Shown piece after piece: positions 47,029 through 56,167 of a DNA stretch of 64,000 nucleotides; within the stretch, counting starts at the first letter, position 1; the number at the start of each line of letters is the position of its first letter. The translations under genes were made by a program, and so were the position numbers. Source of the stretch: Mycobacterium sp. SVM_VP21 (lineage in GTDB: Bacteria; Actinomycetota; Actinomycetes; Mycobacteriales; Mycobacteriaceae); NCBI GenBank assembly GCA_024758765.1, contig CP101406.1, forward strand, positions 1,984,001 through 2,048,000. Reading direction: 5' to 3'. The notes beneath the pieces are model-generated. The model was not told the DNA's origin. It ran no database searches and was given only the letters and a program-made list of their open reading frames with translations.

Positions 47029-47241
47029 CTACCCGACGACGGGCGGGCTCAAACGCGTGTAACCGTTAGCTCTGGGAGTCGCCCGAGGTGCCTCTACGGG
47101 GGTTAGGTGTTGCCTTGCGGGGTCCGTACGGCAGGTGCATCGCTGGCTAGGCGGCAGGGGGTTCATGACATTGTCGGCATGGCGGCCACAGCCCGCCCAG
47201 GTCGTTTTACCACAGTCTGGGCAGCGGACGGGATAACACAT
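47029..47241 (-). CDS. Cys-rich microprotein, MCYPV family (copy 2)
   Basis: 70 residues from ATG 47241 with GGAGG seven bases before. It begins [21 protein letters not shown], nearly the same as the 44-residue protein at 14843-14977, with the same C-x4-C-x2-C-x7-C core, then CTC and a longer, less conserved tail. Placed directly before ctaD and downstream of the AhpD-like gene. A metal- or thiol-binding role is inferred from cysteine spacing. Confidence 0.78.
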   Translation of the reverse strand: MCYPVRCPDCGKTTWAGCGRHADNVMNPLPPSQRCTCRTDPARQHLTPVEAPRATPRANGYTRLSPPVVG

Positions 47242-47276
47242 GGTGCCTCCGGAATTATGTGAGAGTTGTTGGGCGG

Positions 47277-47530
47277 CTATGTGTTGGCGGCGGTTTCGCG
47301 GTCGACGATCTTGGTGCGTGCCGCGGCCATACCGAGGACCTTGATGTCGATGAGGGCTTTCGCCCGCTGATGGCATCGCTTCGGGCTGACTGTCGACAAG
47401 AAGGATGCCGGCGCGAAACGCCGTGATGGTGGGGAGCCGAGCGGGTCCGCGCCATAGCCGCCAGATCCCGCTCAGCCTCGATATCGACCGCTGGCGTGCA
47501 CGATGCCAGGCTCAGGCTGGAGCCGGCCAT
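47277..47530 (-). pseudogene. Frameshifted remnant of an unrecognised gene
   Basis: Protein-like pieces appear in successive frames. The first is MAGSSLSLASC followed by VDIEAERDLAAMARTRSAP, then TITAFRAGILLVDSQPEA, then KALIDIKVLGMAAARTKIVDR ending TAANT-stop. Joined, they read as one small protein with two frame changes. I cannot name the family. It occupies the 407-bp gap between the AhpD-like gene and the microprotein gene; the rest of that gap shows nothing. Confidence 0.45.
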
Positions 47531-47648
47531 GGCGCCCCCTTTCGGCCTTGGAGGTGGCGATGACTGGCCCCTGACCCTGCAGCGATTGTTGGGGCGAGTC
47601 CCCAACCCGAAGCACCGACGCGTTGCGAGTCTGTGCGCCACGCGGTGC

Positions 47649-48035
47649 TCATTGGGGCGATCCCGCCGAAGCACCGGCGGCATCGGCGAATTCGCAGAAG
47701 GCGGTGTAGGCCCGGGCACCGTAAATGGTGGCCGGCCCACCGTGCATGAAGATGCTGACACCGATGGCTTCGGCGGCTTCTTCTTTGGTGGCGCCGGCAC
47801 GAGCGGCGGCTTGGGCGTGCGAGGCGATGCAGCCGTCGCAGCCTGCTACGACCCCGATGGCCACCGCGATGAGTTCTTTGACTTTTTTGTCCAATGCGCC
47901 CGAGGTCAGCGCGGCGCTGCTCATCTCAGCGAATCCGCGGTAGACCCCGGGGATCATCTGCCGCAACGCGCGGTGTTGCGGATTGAGGTCATCGAGTACG
48001 TCGTGGTAGTGGTCGTGTTCGTCCATGACGGCCAT
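47649..48035 (-). CDS. Carboxymuconolactone decarboxylase / AhpD-like protein
   Basis: 128 residues from ATG 48035; ATG 48026 is possible. The redox motif CDGCIASH (CxxC plus His) is that of AhpD-type disulfide reductases, on the all-helical CMD fold (ALDKKVKELIAVAIGVVAGC). It may recycle the peroxiredoxin encoded 3 kb away or act on other thiols. An imperfect operator-like site begins 8 bp upstream of the start codon. Confidence 0.87.
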   Translation of the reverse strand: MAVMDEHDHYHDVLDDLNPQHRALRQMIPGVYRGFAEMSSAALTSGALDKKVKELIAVAIGVVAGCDGCIASHAQAAARAGATKEEAAEAIGVSIFMHGGPATIYGARAYTAFCEFADAAGASAGSPQ

Positions 48036-48042
48036 AATACCT

Positions 48043-48058
48043 ATACCCGTATCAGTAT
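48043..48058. promoter_or_regulatory. CsoR/CstR-type operator, site 3 (imperfect)
   Basis: ATACCC-GTAT-CAGTAT: left arm perfect, right arm two mismatches. Directly upstream of the AhpD-like gene and 100 bp before the divergent repressor gene. Confidence 0.45.
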
Positions 48059-48076
48059 GCTAGTGCGGTAGCTTGA

Positions 48077-48427
<351 letters not shown>

Positions 48428-48488
48428 ATTTCACCCGTGCGCGATCACCAACCGACACCGTGACACAGACGACATAGAGGAGGACGAA

Positions 48489-48887
48489 ATGACCTTGGGG
48501 TTGAGCACCACGTTGCACACCTCGTTCGCCGATGCCGTGGAGCGGACGACTCAGGCGCTGGCCGATCAGGGCTTCGGTGTGCTGACCACGATCGACGTTC
48601 AGTCCACGCTGAAACAAAAGCTCGGCCAGGACATGGAGGACTATCTCATCCTGGGGGCCTGTAACCCGGAGCTGGCGCACGGCGCTTTGGATGTGGATCG
48701 CCAGATCGGCCAGTTGCTGCCGTGCAACGTTGTTGTGCGGGCCGATTCAGCCAATAACCAAGGCGGCACGGTCATCGTCGAGGCGATGGACCCGCAACTC
48801 ATGGTGCAGGTCACCGGCCAGCCGAGCCTGCAAGATATAGCCGACCAAGCCGCCGCTAAACTGCGCGCCGCGATCAGCGCGCTCTGA
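48489..48887 (+). CDS. DUF302 protein (copy 2)
   Basis: 132 residues from ATG 48489, preceded by GAGGAGG. Contains YLILGACNPELAHGAL and LLPCNVVVR, matching copy 1 along its length. Probably cotranscribed with the CsoR/CstR-like repressor. The activity of the family is unknown, but association with this repressor class is common. Confidence 0.85.
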   Translation: MTLGLSTTLHTSFADAVERTTQALADQGFGVLTTIDVQSTLKQKLGQDMEDYLILGACNPELAHGALDVDRQIGQLLPCNVVVRADSANNQGGTVIVEAMDPQLMVQVTGQPSLQDIADQAAAKLRAAISAL

Positions 48888-48900
48888 TCTGAGCTGATCT

Positions 48901-49026
48901 GTGGCGACCTCCACCCCGTCAGCCCCCACCGGGAAAGGGTTGATCACCGCCATCATTCCGCTGAGACTTCTCGGCTACGTCGCGCCGCGCTACCAGCCGA
49001 CGCAGCTACCTGACCTGACGACTTGA
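48901..49026 (+). CDS. Possible 41-residue protein between DUF302 and DUF2892 genes
   Basis: GTG 48901 opens a frame reading VATSTPSAPTGKGLITAIIP then LRLLGYVAPRYQPTQLPDLTT and a stop. The middle is hydrophobic. There is no clear ribosome site, but it fills the otherwise empty interval in the same direction. It could be a real small protein or a remnant. Confidence 0.35.
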   Translation: MATSTPSAPTGKGLITAIIPLRLLGYVAPRYQPTQLPDLTT

Positions 49027-49076
49027 CCGATAAAGAACAAAATGAGCCGGTAGCCGAAACGACGAGGAGGGCTGCG

Positions 49077-49358
49077 ATGCAGGACCAGATGTTAACGGAG
49101 CGCGGCATGTTCGGTATGCCCAATCCGCAGGGATGGACGATCGAGCGGATCGTGAGCCTCATGGCCGGCACTGTGGTGCTGGTAACTCAGGTCGCGCAGT
49201 CTGGGCATGTGAGTCGCCTGCGGGTGCTCGCGGGGTGGGTCGGGGCGAACTTGGTGCTCAATGGGGCGCTGGGCTGGTGTCCGATGAGTGTGCTGTTGCA
49301 TCGGCTGGGGTTCGTAACGGCCGCCGAACGCGAGCGCCGAAACTACTACACTACGTAG
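49077..49358 (+). CDS. DUF2892 (YgaP-like membrane segment) protein
   Basis: 93 residues from ATG 49077, chosen for the strong GAGGAGG eight bases upstream rather than TTG 49023. Core GWTIERIVSLMAGTVVLVTQ, RLRVLAGWVGANLVLNG and LGWCPMSVLLHRLG: two hydrophobic helices with the conserved GxCPM turn. This module is often fused to rhodanese sulfurtransferases (YgaP) or encoded beside sulfur-stress genes. Ends 32 bp before cydA. Confidence 0.8.
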   Translation: MQDQMLTERGMFGMPNPQGWTIERIVSLMAGTVVLVTQVAQSGHVSRLRVLAGWVGANLVLNGALGWCPMSVLLHRLGFVTAAERERRNYYTT

Positions 49359-49390
49359 TAATAAGTTCGCGGCGGCTGGGGAGGTGACCG

Positions 49391-50878
49391 ATGAATACCC
49401 TTGATGTTTCCCGGTGGCAGTTCGGCATCACCACCGTCTACCACTACATCTTCGTGCCGCTGACCATCGGTCTGGCGCCGCTGGTGGCGCTGATGCAGAC
49501 GGTGTGGACGATCACCGACAACCGGGCGTGGTATCGGCTCACCAAGTTCTTCGGCAAGCTGTTCTTGATCAACTTCGCGCTGGGTGTGGCCACCGGCATC
49601 GTGCAGGAGTTCCAGTTCGGCATGAACTGGGGTGAGTACTCCCGGTTCGTCGGCGACGTGTTCGGCGCCCCGCTGGCCATGGAGGGTCTGGCGGCTTTTT
49701 TCTTCGAGTCGACCTTCATCGGGTTGTGGATCTTCGGGTGGGGCCGATTGCCCCGGTGGGTGCATCTGGCCTGCATCTGGATCGTGGCGGCCGCGACCAA
49801 TGTGTCGGCGTTTTTCATCATCGCGGCCAACTCGTTCATGCAGCACCCGGTCGGCGCGCACTACAACCCGGAAACACACCGCGCCGAGTTGGACAGCATC
49901 ATGGCGATATTCACCAATAACACTGCGCAAGCAGCGGTTTCACACGCTATAGGCGGGGCATTCCTCACCGCGGGGGCGTTCGTCGCCGCGGTGTGCGCCT
50001 GGTGGCTGGTCCGCTCCCGAAACGGGCGTGCCGCCGGCGCGGGCACCGACACCACGACAGCCCAATCCGACGCCGGCAGCATGTATCGCCCGGCGACCAT
50101 CCTGGGCTGCTGGGTGACGCTGATCGCCGCGGTGGGGTTGTTGTTCACCGGTGACATCCAGGGCAAGCTGATGTTTGCCCAGCAGCCGATGAAGATGGCA
50201 TCCGCGGAAACGTTGTGCGACACCCAGACCGACCCGCATTTCTCGATCCTGACGATCGGCCGGCAGAACGACTGCGACCACCTCACCCGGGTGATCGAGG
50301 TTCCTTATGTGCTGCCATTTTTGGCTAAAGGGCGGTTCAGCGACGTGCAGCTGCGGGGTGTGCGCGACATCCAGCAGGACTCCGAGCAGCGGTTCGGGCC
50401 GAACGACTACCGGCCCAACATGTTCGTCACTTACTGGTCGTTTCGGGCGATGATCGGGCTGCTGGCGGTGCCGGTGCTGTTCGCGCTGGCCGCGCTGTGG
50501 CTGACCCGCGACGGCCAGGTCCCGAATCGGCGGTGGCTTTCCTGGTTTGCGCTGCTGACCATTCCCACGCCGTTTTTGGCGAACAGCGCGGGCTGGGTCT
50601 TCACCGAGATGGGGCGCCAGCCGTGGATCGTCGCCCCCAACCCGACTGGTGACCAGCTGGTCCGTCTTACCGTCGCCGACGGTGTGTCGAGTCACTCACC
50701 CGGGATGGTGGTCACGTCGCTGGTGATGTTCACCCTGGTCTATGGGGTGCTCGCGGTCATCTGGTTCCGGCTGCTGCAGCGCTACGTCGTCGAAGGGCCG
50801 CAGGAGCACGACGCCGAACTCGCACCGCCGGCTCCGCCCGGTAGCGACGAGGTGGCTCCGCTGTCATTCGCCTACTAA
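49391..50878 (+). CDS. cydA: Cytochrome bd quinol oxidase subunit I
   Basis: 495 residues from ATG 49391, with GGGGAGG upstream. Haem ligand His18 lies in RWQFGITTVYHYIFVPLTIG. The conserved GRQPWIV motif of the quinol-oxidising loop is present, and about nine membrane helices are visible. It oxidises menaquinol and reduces oxygen to water without pumping protons. Cytochrome bd oxidases are known in other bacteria to work in the presence of sulfide, cyanide and NO. First gene of a cydABDC operon. Confidence 0.95.
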   Translation: MNTLDVSRWQFGITTVYHYIFVPLTIGLAPLVALMQTVWTITDNRAWYRLTKFFGKLFLINFALGVATGIVQEFQFGMNWGEYSRFVGDVFGAPLAMEGLAAFFFESTFIGLWIFGWGRLPRWVHLACIWIVAAATNVSAFFIIAANSFMQHPVGAHYNPETHRAELDSIMAIFTNNTAQAAVSHAIGGAFLTAGAFVAAVCAWWLVRSRNGRAAGAGTDTTTAQSDAGSMYRPATILGCWVTLIAAVGLLFTGDIQGKLMFAQQPMKMASAETLCDTQTDPHFSILTIGRQNDCDHLTRVIEVPYVLPFLAKGRFSDVQLRGVRDIQQDSEQRFGPNDYRPNMFVTYWSFRAMIGLLAVPVLFALAALWLTRDGQVPNRRWLSWFALLTIPTPFLANSAGWVFTEMGRQPWIVAPNPTGDQLVRLTVADGVSSHSPGMVVTSLVMFTLVYGVLAVIWFRLLQRYVVEGPQEHDAELAPPAPPGSDEVAPLSFAY

Positions 50879-50909
50879 GAGCAGCGAATTTGGGAAGGAG
50901 ACGATCGAG

Positions 50910-51950
50910 ATGGGCCTGCACGAGCTGTGGTTCGGTCTGGTTGCGGTGCTGTTCTTGGGGTTTTTCATCTTGGAGGGCTTCGACTTCGGCGTGGGCATGC
51001 TGATGGAGCCGTTCGGCCGGATCGGCAGCGGCGACGCCGAGCAACATCGCCGGGCGGCGCTGAACACCATCGGCCCGGTCTGGGACGGCAACGAGGTCTG
51101 GCTGATCACTGCCGGTGGCGCAATGTTCGCCGCGTTTCCGGGCTGGTATGCCACCGTGTTCTCCGCGTTGTATCTGCCGCTGCTGGTGATCCTGTTCGGC
51201 ATGATCGTGCGGGCGGTCGCGATCGAATGGCGCGGTAAGATCGACGATCCGAAGTGGCGAGCCTGGGCTGACTTCGGTATCGCGGCTGGGTCCTGGCTGC
51301 CCGCGGTGCTGTGGGGGGTGGCGTTCGCGGTGCTGGTCCGCGGGCTGCCGGTAGGCGCCGACCACCAAGTTCACCTGTCGGTCACCGATGTGCTCAACCC
51401 CTACACGCTGGTGGGCGGGCTGGCCACCGGCGGGTTGTTCTTGTTGTACGGCGCGGTGTTCGTGGCGTTGAAAACCGCCGGTGCGATCCGCGATGACGCG
51501 TTGCGATTTGCGACGTGGTTGTCGCTGCCGGTGGCCGCGCTGGTGGCCGGTTTTGGGTTGTGGACCCAGCTGGCCTACGGCAAGAGCTGGACCTGGCTGG
51601 TGCTGGTCGTCGCGGTCGTCGCCCAGTTGGCGGCGGTGGGGTTGGTGTGGCGCCGCGGCTCTGACGGCTGGGCTTTCTTCTCGACCGCGGTGGTGGTGGC
51701 CGCGGTGGTGATCCTGTTGTTCGGTGTTCTGTATCCGAACCTGCTGCCGTCAGCGCTGGACCCACAGTGGAGCCTGACGATCTATAACGCGTCGTCGACC
51801 CCCTACACGCTGAAGATCATGACATGGGCAGCGCTGATCTTCGCCCCGTTGGCGATCACCTACCAAGGTTGGACGTATTGGGTGTTCCGGCAGCGGATCT
51901 CGGCCGAGCGGATACCTCCGTCGATCGGCCTTTCGAGGACCCCTTCTTGA
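50910..51950 (+). CDS. cydB: Cytochrome bd quinol oxidase subunit II
   Basis: 346 residues from ATG 50910, preceded by GGAAGGAG. Begins MGLHELWFGLVAVLFLGFF and continues ILEGFDFGVGML, the family start; NEVWLITAGGAMFAAFPGWY is also conserved. Eight hydrophobic helices. Structural partner of CydA. Its stop TGA overlaps the TTG start of cydD. Confidence 0.95.
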   Translation: MGLHELWFGLVAVLFLGFFILEGFDFGVGMLMEPFGRIGSGDAEQHRRAALNTIGPVWDGNEVWLITAGGAMFAAFPGWYATVFSALYLPLLVILFGMIVRAVAIEWRGKIDDPKWRAWADFGIAAGSWLPAVLWGVAFAVLVRGLPVGADHQVHLSVTDVLNPYTLVGGLATGGLFLLYGAVFVALKTAGAIRDDALRFATWLSLPVAALVAGFGLWTQLAYGKSWTWLVLVVAVVAQLAAVGLVWRRGSDGWAFFSTAVVVAAVVILLFGVLYPNLLPSALDPQWSLTIYNASSTPYTLKIMTWAALIFAPLAITYQGWTYWVFRQRISAERIPPSIGLSRTPS

Positions 51951-53617
51951 GCGGACGCGACTCGTCAGGCCATCCACCGCTGGACCCACGCTTGTGGCGG
52001 GCATCGACGGCGATGCGCCGGTTCCTGGCCGCCACGGTGGCCTACGGTGTGGTGATCTCCGGCTGCGCGGTCGCCTCGGCGATGGTGTTGGCACAGATCG
52101 CCTCCCAGGTTATCACCGACCCGTCCACCCGCAGCGTCGAGCGTTGGATGCCGCTGATCTCAATCCTGGCGGCACTATGGGCAATTCGCACAGCGGCCCA
52201 CTGGCTGCAGGCGCGGCTGGGCCAGCGGGGCGCCAGCGCGGTGATCGCCGATCTGGCCGGTCAGGTGCTGACCGCCGTGACCGCGCGAGCCCCCCGTGAA
52301 CTAGCCGCCCGGCGCGACGCCGCCGCGACGGTGGTGACCCGCGGCCTGGACGGGTTGCGCCCCTACTTCACCGCCTACCTACCCGCATTGGTGCTGGCCG
52401 CGATCTTGACCCCGGCAACCGTGGCGGTGATTGCGCTCTACGACCTGAAGTCGACGGTGATCGTGGCGTTCACGTTGCCGCTGATCCCGATCTTCATGGT
52501 GCTGATCGGCCTGGCCACCGCCGACCGGTCGGCGGCGGCGCTGGCGGCCATGACGAGCTTGCAGGCCCGGCTACTGGATCTGATCGCCGGCATTCCCACG
52601 CTGCGCGCGCTGGGTCGGGCTGCCGGGCCCGAGAATCGCATCGCTGAATTGTCGGCCGCGCACCGCCGTTCGGCGATGGCCACACTGCGGATCGCCTTCT
52701 TGTCGGCACTGGTGCTGGAGCTGCTGGGCATGCTCGGCGTTGCCGTGGTCGCGGTCAGCATCGGGCTACGCTTAGTGTTCGGGCAGATGAGCCTGACCGC
52801 TGGGCTCACAGTGCTGCTGCTGGTGCCGGACGTGTACTGGCCGCTGCGCCGAATCGGGGTGGAATTTCACGCGGCCCAGGACGGCCGCGCCGCCGCCGAC
52901 AAAGCTTTCGCGCTCATCGACGACTCGCCCGGCCCTACCACGGGACACCGGAGCGTGTCCGCGCGCGGTGCGGTGATCGGCACCGAACGTCTTAGCGTCG
53001 CCGGCCGGGACGGCTTTGCGCCGCGCGATCTCACCGCGGTGATCGAGCCCGGCCAGGTGACGGTGCTGACCGGCGCCAACGGCGTCGGCAAGAGCACCAT
53101 GCTGGAGTGCGTCGCCGGGCTCACTGTGCCGACGTCGGGGCGGATCACCGTGTCCGGGATCGACGTCGCCGATCTGGACCCGGCCCGGTGGTGGCGTCAG
53201 CTGTCCTGGCTGCCGCAGCGCCCGATGCTGATCCCGGGCAGTATCGCTGAGAACCTAGCCCTGTTCGGCGAACTTGATGACGCAGAAACGTCCTGTGCGA
53301 CATCGGGTTTCGACCTGGTATTGGCGGAGCTGCCCAGCGGCGTGCACACCCAGATAGGGGGCGGCGGCGTCGGGCTGTCGCTGGGGCAGCGACAGCGGCT
53401 CGGCCTGGCCCGCGCGCTCGGATCCACCGCACCGGTGCTGCTGTTCGACGAGCCGACCGCCCACCTGGACGCCGAGACCGAAGACGCGGTGTTGCGGGCC
53501 CTCGTCGAGCGGGCGCAGGCCGGCGTAACGGTGATCGTCGTCGGCCACCGTGACCCGGTGCTGGCGATCGGCGATCGAGTGATCGATGTGGAAGCGAGTC
53601 GTCATGCGCCGGCCTGA
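51947..53617 (+). CDS. cydD: ABC transporter CydD, thiol/haem-linked exporter half
   Basis: About 556 residues from TTG 51947, overlapping cydB (TTGA); ATG 52013 is an alternative. Six membrane helices, then a nucleotide-binding domain with Walker A GANGVGKST, signature LSLGQRQRLGLARAL and Walker B PVLLFDEPTAHLD. CydDC is needed for assembly of cytochrome bd and exports cysteine/glutathione in E. coli or handles haem, depending on the study. Works as a heterodimer with CydC. Confidence 0.92.
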   Translation: MSGRDSSGHPPLDPRLWRASTAMRRFLAATVAYGVVISGCAVASAMVLAQIASQVITDPSTRSVERWMPLISILAALWAIRTAAHWLQARLGQRGASAVIADLAGQVLTAVTARAPRELAARRDAAATVVTRGLDGLRPYFTAYLPALVLAAILTPATVAVIALYDLKSTVIVAFTLPLIPIFMVLIGLATADRSAAALAAMTSLQARLLDLIAGIPTLRALGRAAGPENRIAELSAAHRRSAMATLRIAFLSALVLELLGMLGVAVVAVSIGLRLVFGQMSLTAGLTVLLLVPDVYWPLRRIGVEFHAAQDGRAAADKAFALIDDSPGPTTGHRSVSARGAVIGTERLSVAGRDGFAPRDLTAVIEPGQVTVLTGANGVGKSTMLECVAGLTVPTSGRITVSGIDVADLDPARWWRQLSWLPQRPMLIPGSIAENLALFGELDDAETSCATSGFDLVLAELPSGVHTQIGGGGVGLSLGQRQRLGLARALGSTAPVLLFDEPTAHLDAETEDAVLRALVERAQAGVTVIVVGHRDPVLAIGDRVIDVEASRHAPA

Positions 53618-55289
53618 TCTGCTGAGCGCGTCAACCCTGCTGCGCCCGCGACTGCCCCGGCTGGCGCTGGCAATCACGCTGGGGGTGTTGTCGCAGGCCA
53701 GCGCGCTGGGGCTGGCCGGGGTGTCGGCCTGGCTGATTACCCGTGCCTGGCAGATGCCGCCGGTACTGGACCTGTCGATCGCCGTCGTCGCGGTGCGTTC
53801 GCTCGCGATTTCCCGAGGCGTGCTGCACTACTGCGAGCGGCTGGCCACCCATGACACCGCACTGCGCGCGGCCGGCACCGGCCGCGGCGCAATCTATCGC
53901 CGGCTGGCCCACGGACCCGCAGACGTCGCGACCCGGCTGCACAGCGGTGAGCTGGTGGCGCGGGTCGGCGCCGATGTCGACGTGCTGTCCGACGTGCTGG
54001 TGCGCGCCCTGCTGCCGATCGGTGTCGCGGCGGTCCTGAGCCTGGCCGCTGTGGTGGTGATTACGGTGATTTCGCCGGCGGCCGCCGCGGTGCTGGCGGT
54101 TTGCTTGCTTGCTGCCGGAGTGATCGCACCGTGGTTGTCGGCGCGGGCGGCGGCGGCGCAGGAAGCCGTTGCCCGCCAACACCTGGCCGAGCGTGACGTG
54201 GCGGCGATGCTCGCGCTGGAGCACGCCGCGGAGCTGCGCGTCAGCGGCAGACTGCCCGCTATCATCGCCGAATCGCAGCGTCGGCAACGCGCCTGGGCCG
54301 ACGCGGTCGACGCCGCGGCAACACCGGCCGCGGTGGCCGCCGCCATGCCCACCGCCGCGGTCGGGGTCAGCGTGCTCGGCGCGGTGATAGCCGGCATCTC
54401 GATTGCGTCCACCGTCGCGCCCACCACCCTGGCGATCCTGATGCTGTTGCCGCTGTCGGCATTCGAGACGACCGCGTCGTTGCCGGGCGCGGCGATCCAG
54501 TTGACCCGGTCGCGGATCGCGGCACGGCGGCTGCTCGACCTGACCCCCGCAGATCAGCCGGGCACCGACCCGGCTCGCCCGCCGGCGCAGTCGCATCCAC
54601 CGGTGACCCACCGGCTGTGCGCCGCCGATATCCGCGTCGGTCACGGTGCCGAGCGCTCGACCCTGGTGACGGTGGACTTGCAACCCGGTGCCCGGCTCGC
54701 GGTCACCGGCCCCAGCGGCTCCGGCAAAACGACGCTGCTGATGACGCTGGCCGGCCTGTTGCCGCCACTACACGGCCAGGCCGAGTTGGACGGGAGGGCG
54801 CTCAGTGATTTCGACGAAGACCAATTGCGCAATGCCATCACCTTTTTCGCCGAAGACGCACACATTTTTGCCACCACCGTCCGCGACAACCTGCTGGTGG
54901 CCCGCCGCGACTGTCGAGACGACGAGCTGATGGCGGTCATCCACTGGGTCGGGCTCGGTGGGTGGCTGGCGGGCCTGCCCGACGGCTTGGCCACGGTGTT
55001 ATCCGGTGGCGCGCACGCGGTGTCCGCGGGTCAACGCAGGCGGCTGCTGCTGGCCCGGTCCGTGCTCTCACCAGCGCGCATCGTTTTGCTCGACGAACCC
55101 ACCGAGCACCTCGACGCCGGCGACGCCGATCTGCTGCTGCGCCGGCTGCTTGAGCCCGAAGGCGGGCTGATCGAAGCAGAACGGACGGTGGTGATAGCCA
55201 GCCACCACCTACCCAACGACATCCGCTGTCCAGTACTCGGTATCAACCCTGCTCTACCTCACCACGCTGTGTCGGCGGGTCCAACATGA
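53604..55289 (+). CDS. cydC: ABC transporter CydC, partner of CydD
   Basis: 561 residues from ATG 53604, overlapping the cydD end by 14 bp; ATG 53586 is also in frame. Membrane domain, then Walker A GPSGSGKTT, Walker B RIVLLDEPTEHLD and an H-loop ASHH. The signature segment reads LSGGAHAVSAGQRRRLLLAR, with an insertion relative to the usual LSGGQ, so one ATP site may be degenerate, as is common in heterodimeric exporters. The 3' end overlaps the convergent DUF732 gene by 47 bp. Confidence 0.92.
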   Translation: MRRPDLLSASTLLRPRLPRLALAITLGVLSQASALGLAGVSAWLITRAWQMPPVLDLSIAVVAVRSLAISRGVLHYCERLATHDTALRAAGTGRGAIYRRLAHGPADVATRLHSGELVARVGADVDVLSDVLVRALLPIGVAAVLSLAAVVVITVISPAAAAVLAVCLLAAGVIAPWLSARAAAAQEAVARQHLAERDVAAMLALEHAAELRVSGRLPAIIAESQRRQRAWADAVDAAATPAAVAAAMPTAAVGVSVLGAVIAGISIASTVAPTTLAILMLLPLSAFETTASLPGAAIQLTRSRIAARRLLDLTPADQPGTDPARPPAQSHPPVTHRLCAADIRVGHGAERSTLVTVDLQPGARLAVTGPSGSGKTTLLMTLAGLLPPLHGQAELDGRALSDFDEDQLRNAITFFAEDAHIFATTVRDNLLVARRDCRDDELMAVIHWVGLGGWLAGLPDGLATVLSGGAHAVSAGQRRRLLLARSVLSPARIVLLDEPTEHLDAGDADLLLRRLLEPEGGLIEAERTVVIASHHLPNDIRCPVLGINPALPHHAVSAGPT

Positions 55290-55587
55290 GTGCACGGTCC
55301 GGGCAGTAGAACGTGAGCGCGGTGGCCAGAAACGCCCACGCCTGCGCCTGGCTGGTATTCCGGGCAAGGTTGGTGGATAGGAAACGGGTTGAGTCGGCGG
55401 TGGTGGCGTCCACGCCGCGGCGCAGTCGTTCGCAGGTGATCTTGGCCAGCCACGCGTTGTGGTCGCGACTGCCGTAGATGCCGTGGCTGTGGAGTTGATC
55501 AGCAAACTCGGTGTCGATGTCGGCATGCGCAGGCGCCGCCAAGGTGATCGCGGTAGCGACAATCGCCGCGAGTCCTGTCTGTCTCAT
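55243..55587 (-). CDS. Secreted DUF732 protein
   Basis: 114 residues from ATG 55587. The signal peptide ends PAHA-Asp. The mature part DTEFADQLHSHGIYGSRDHN and the two cysteines (ITCERL, FYCPD) fit the DUF732 family of small mycobacterial secreted proteins. Last gene of the probable mmpS-mmpL-DUF5078-DUF732 operon. Function unknown. Confidence 0.8.
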   Translation of the reverse strand: MRQTGLAAIVATAITLAAPAHADIDTEFADQLHSHGIYGSRDHNAWLAKITCERLRRGVDATTADSTRFLSTNLARNTSQAQAWAFLATALTFYCPDRALMLDPPTQRGEVEQG

Positions 55588-55596
55588 CACGGCGTC

Positions 55597-56121
55597 TCAC
55601 CAGTCCCATAGGGAGTCATCGTCGGGAGGATATTGGGAGCACGCGCCAGTGGTCTTTGCGACGATTCCCTTGTTGTTGAAGAAGATCTTCCCCCAGTTCG
55701 GCCACGCCGCGGTCAGGGGGTCAGCGAAATGAGTGGCCCATTCCTCGGATTGGGCTCTGCGGCCGTCGGGGCTCAGCGAAAGAAACCAATGTATTTCCTC
55801 CTTCGTCGCCCGCTGAACTTCTAACGGGTGATTACGAAAGTCGGTCATATACCGGTCGTAATATACGGGAGATCGGTCGCGCGCGGCGCCCAAGAGTTGC
55901 TCTGCGGTGCACGTTGTCTGAATGATCCTGCGTGGTATCGGGTAGTCCTGCGTGGAATCAGCCGCCGCGACACCGGGCAACACCGTCGCGGCGATGGTGC
56001 TGGCCAACAGGATAGTGGCCGCGCTCAACACCCGGCGCTGTCGGCGCCAGTAGCCGCCGATGCCACTTTTGGCGCGCCACGCCGAGTAACCGAACCCGCG
56101 CACATTGTTCCCGCACATCAT
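55597..56121 (-). CDS. Secreted DUF5078 protein, Rv0455c-like
   Basis: 174 residues from ATG 56121, with AAGGAG seven bases upstream. The long N-terminus has a hydrophobic signal or anchor (about 31-54) ending GVAAADS. The mature part starts [20 protein letters not shown] and continues [20 protein letters not shown]. It has one Cys near each end (TTCTAEQ and GACSQYPP). This resembles Rv0455c, the periplasmic protein closed by a disulfide that M. tuberculosis needs for siderophore secretion with MmpL4/MmpL5. Placement directly after an mmpS-mmpL pair strengthens a role in that exporter. Confidence 0.75.
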   Translation of the reverse strand: MMCGNNVRGFGYSAWRAKSGIGGYWRRQRRVLSAATILLASTIAATVLPGVAAADSTQDYPIPRRIIQTTCTAEQLLGAARDRSPVYYDRYMTDFRNHPLEVQRATKEEIHWFLSLSPDGRRAQSEEWATHFADPLTAAWPNWGKIFFNNKGIVAKTTGACSQYPPDDDSLWDW

Positions 56122-56167
56122 GGGTGCACTCCTTATATGTCGGCAGGGATAACGGTTGAAACTCGGC

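Noticed and set aside
47255-47800. A 181-codon minus-strand frame spanning the AhpD-like gene end and the downstream gap
   Set aside because: Its first half is out-of-frame reading of the AhpD-like gene, and only short parts coincide with the pseudogene pieces.
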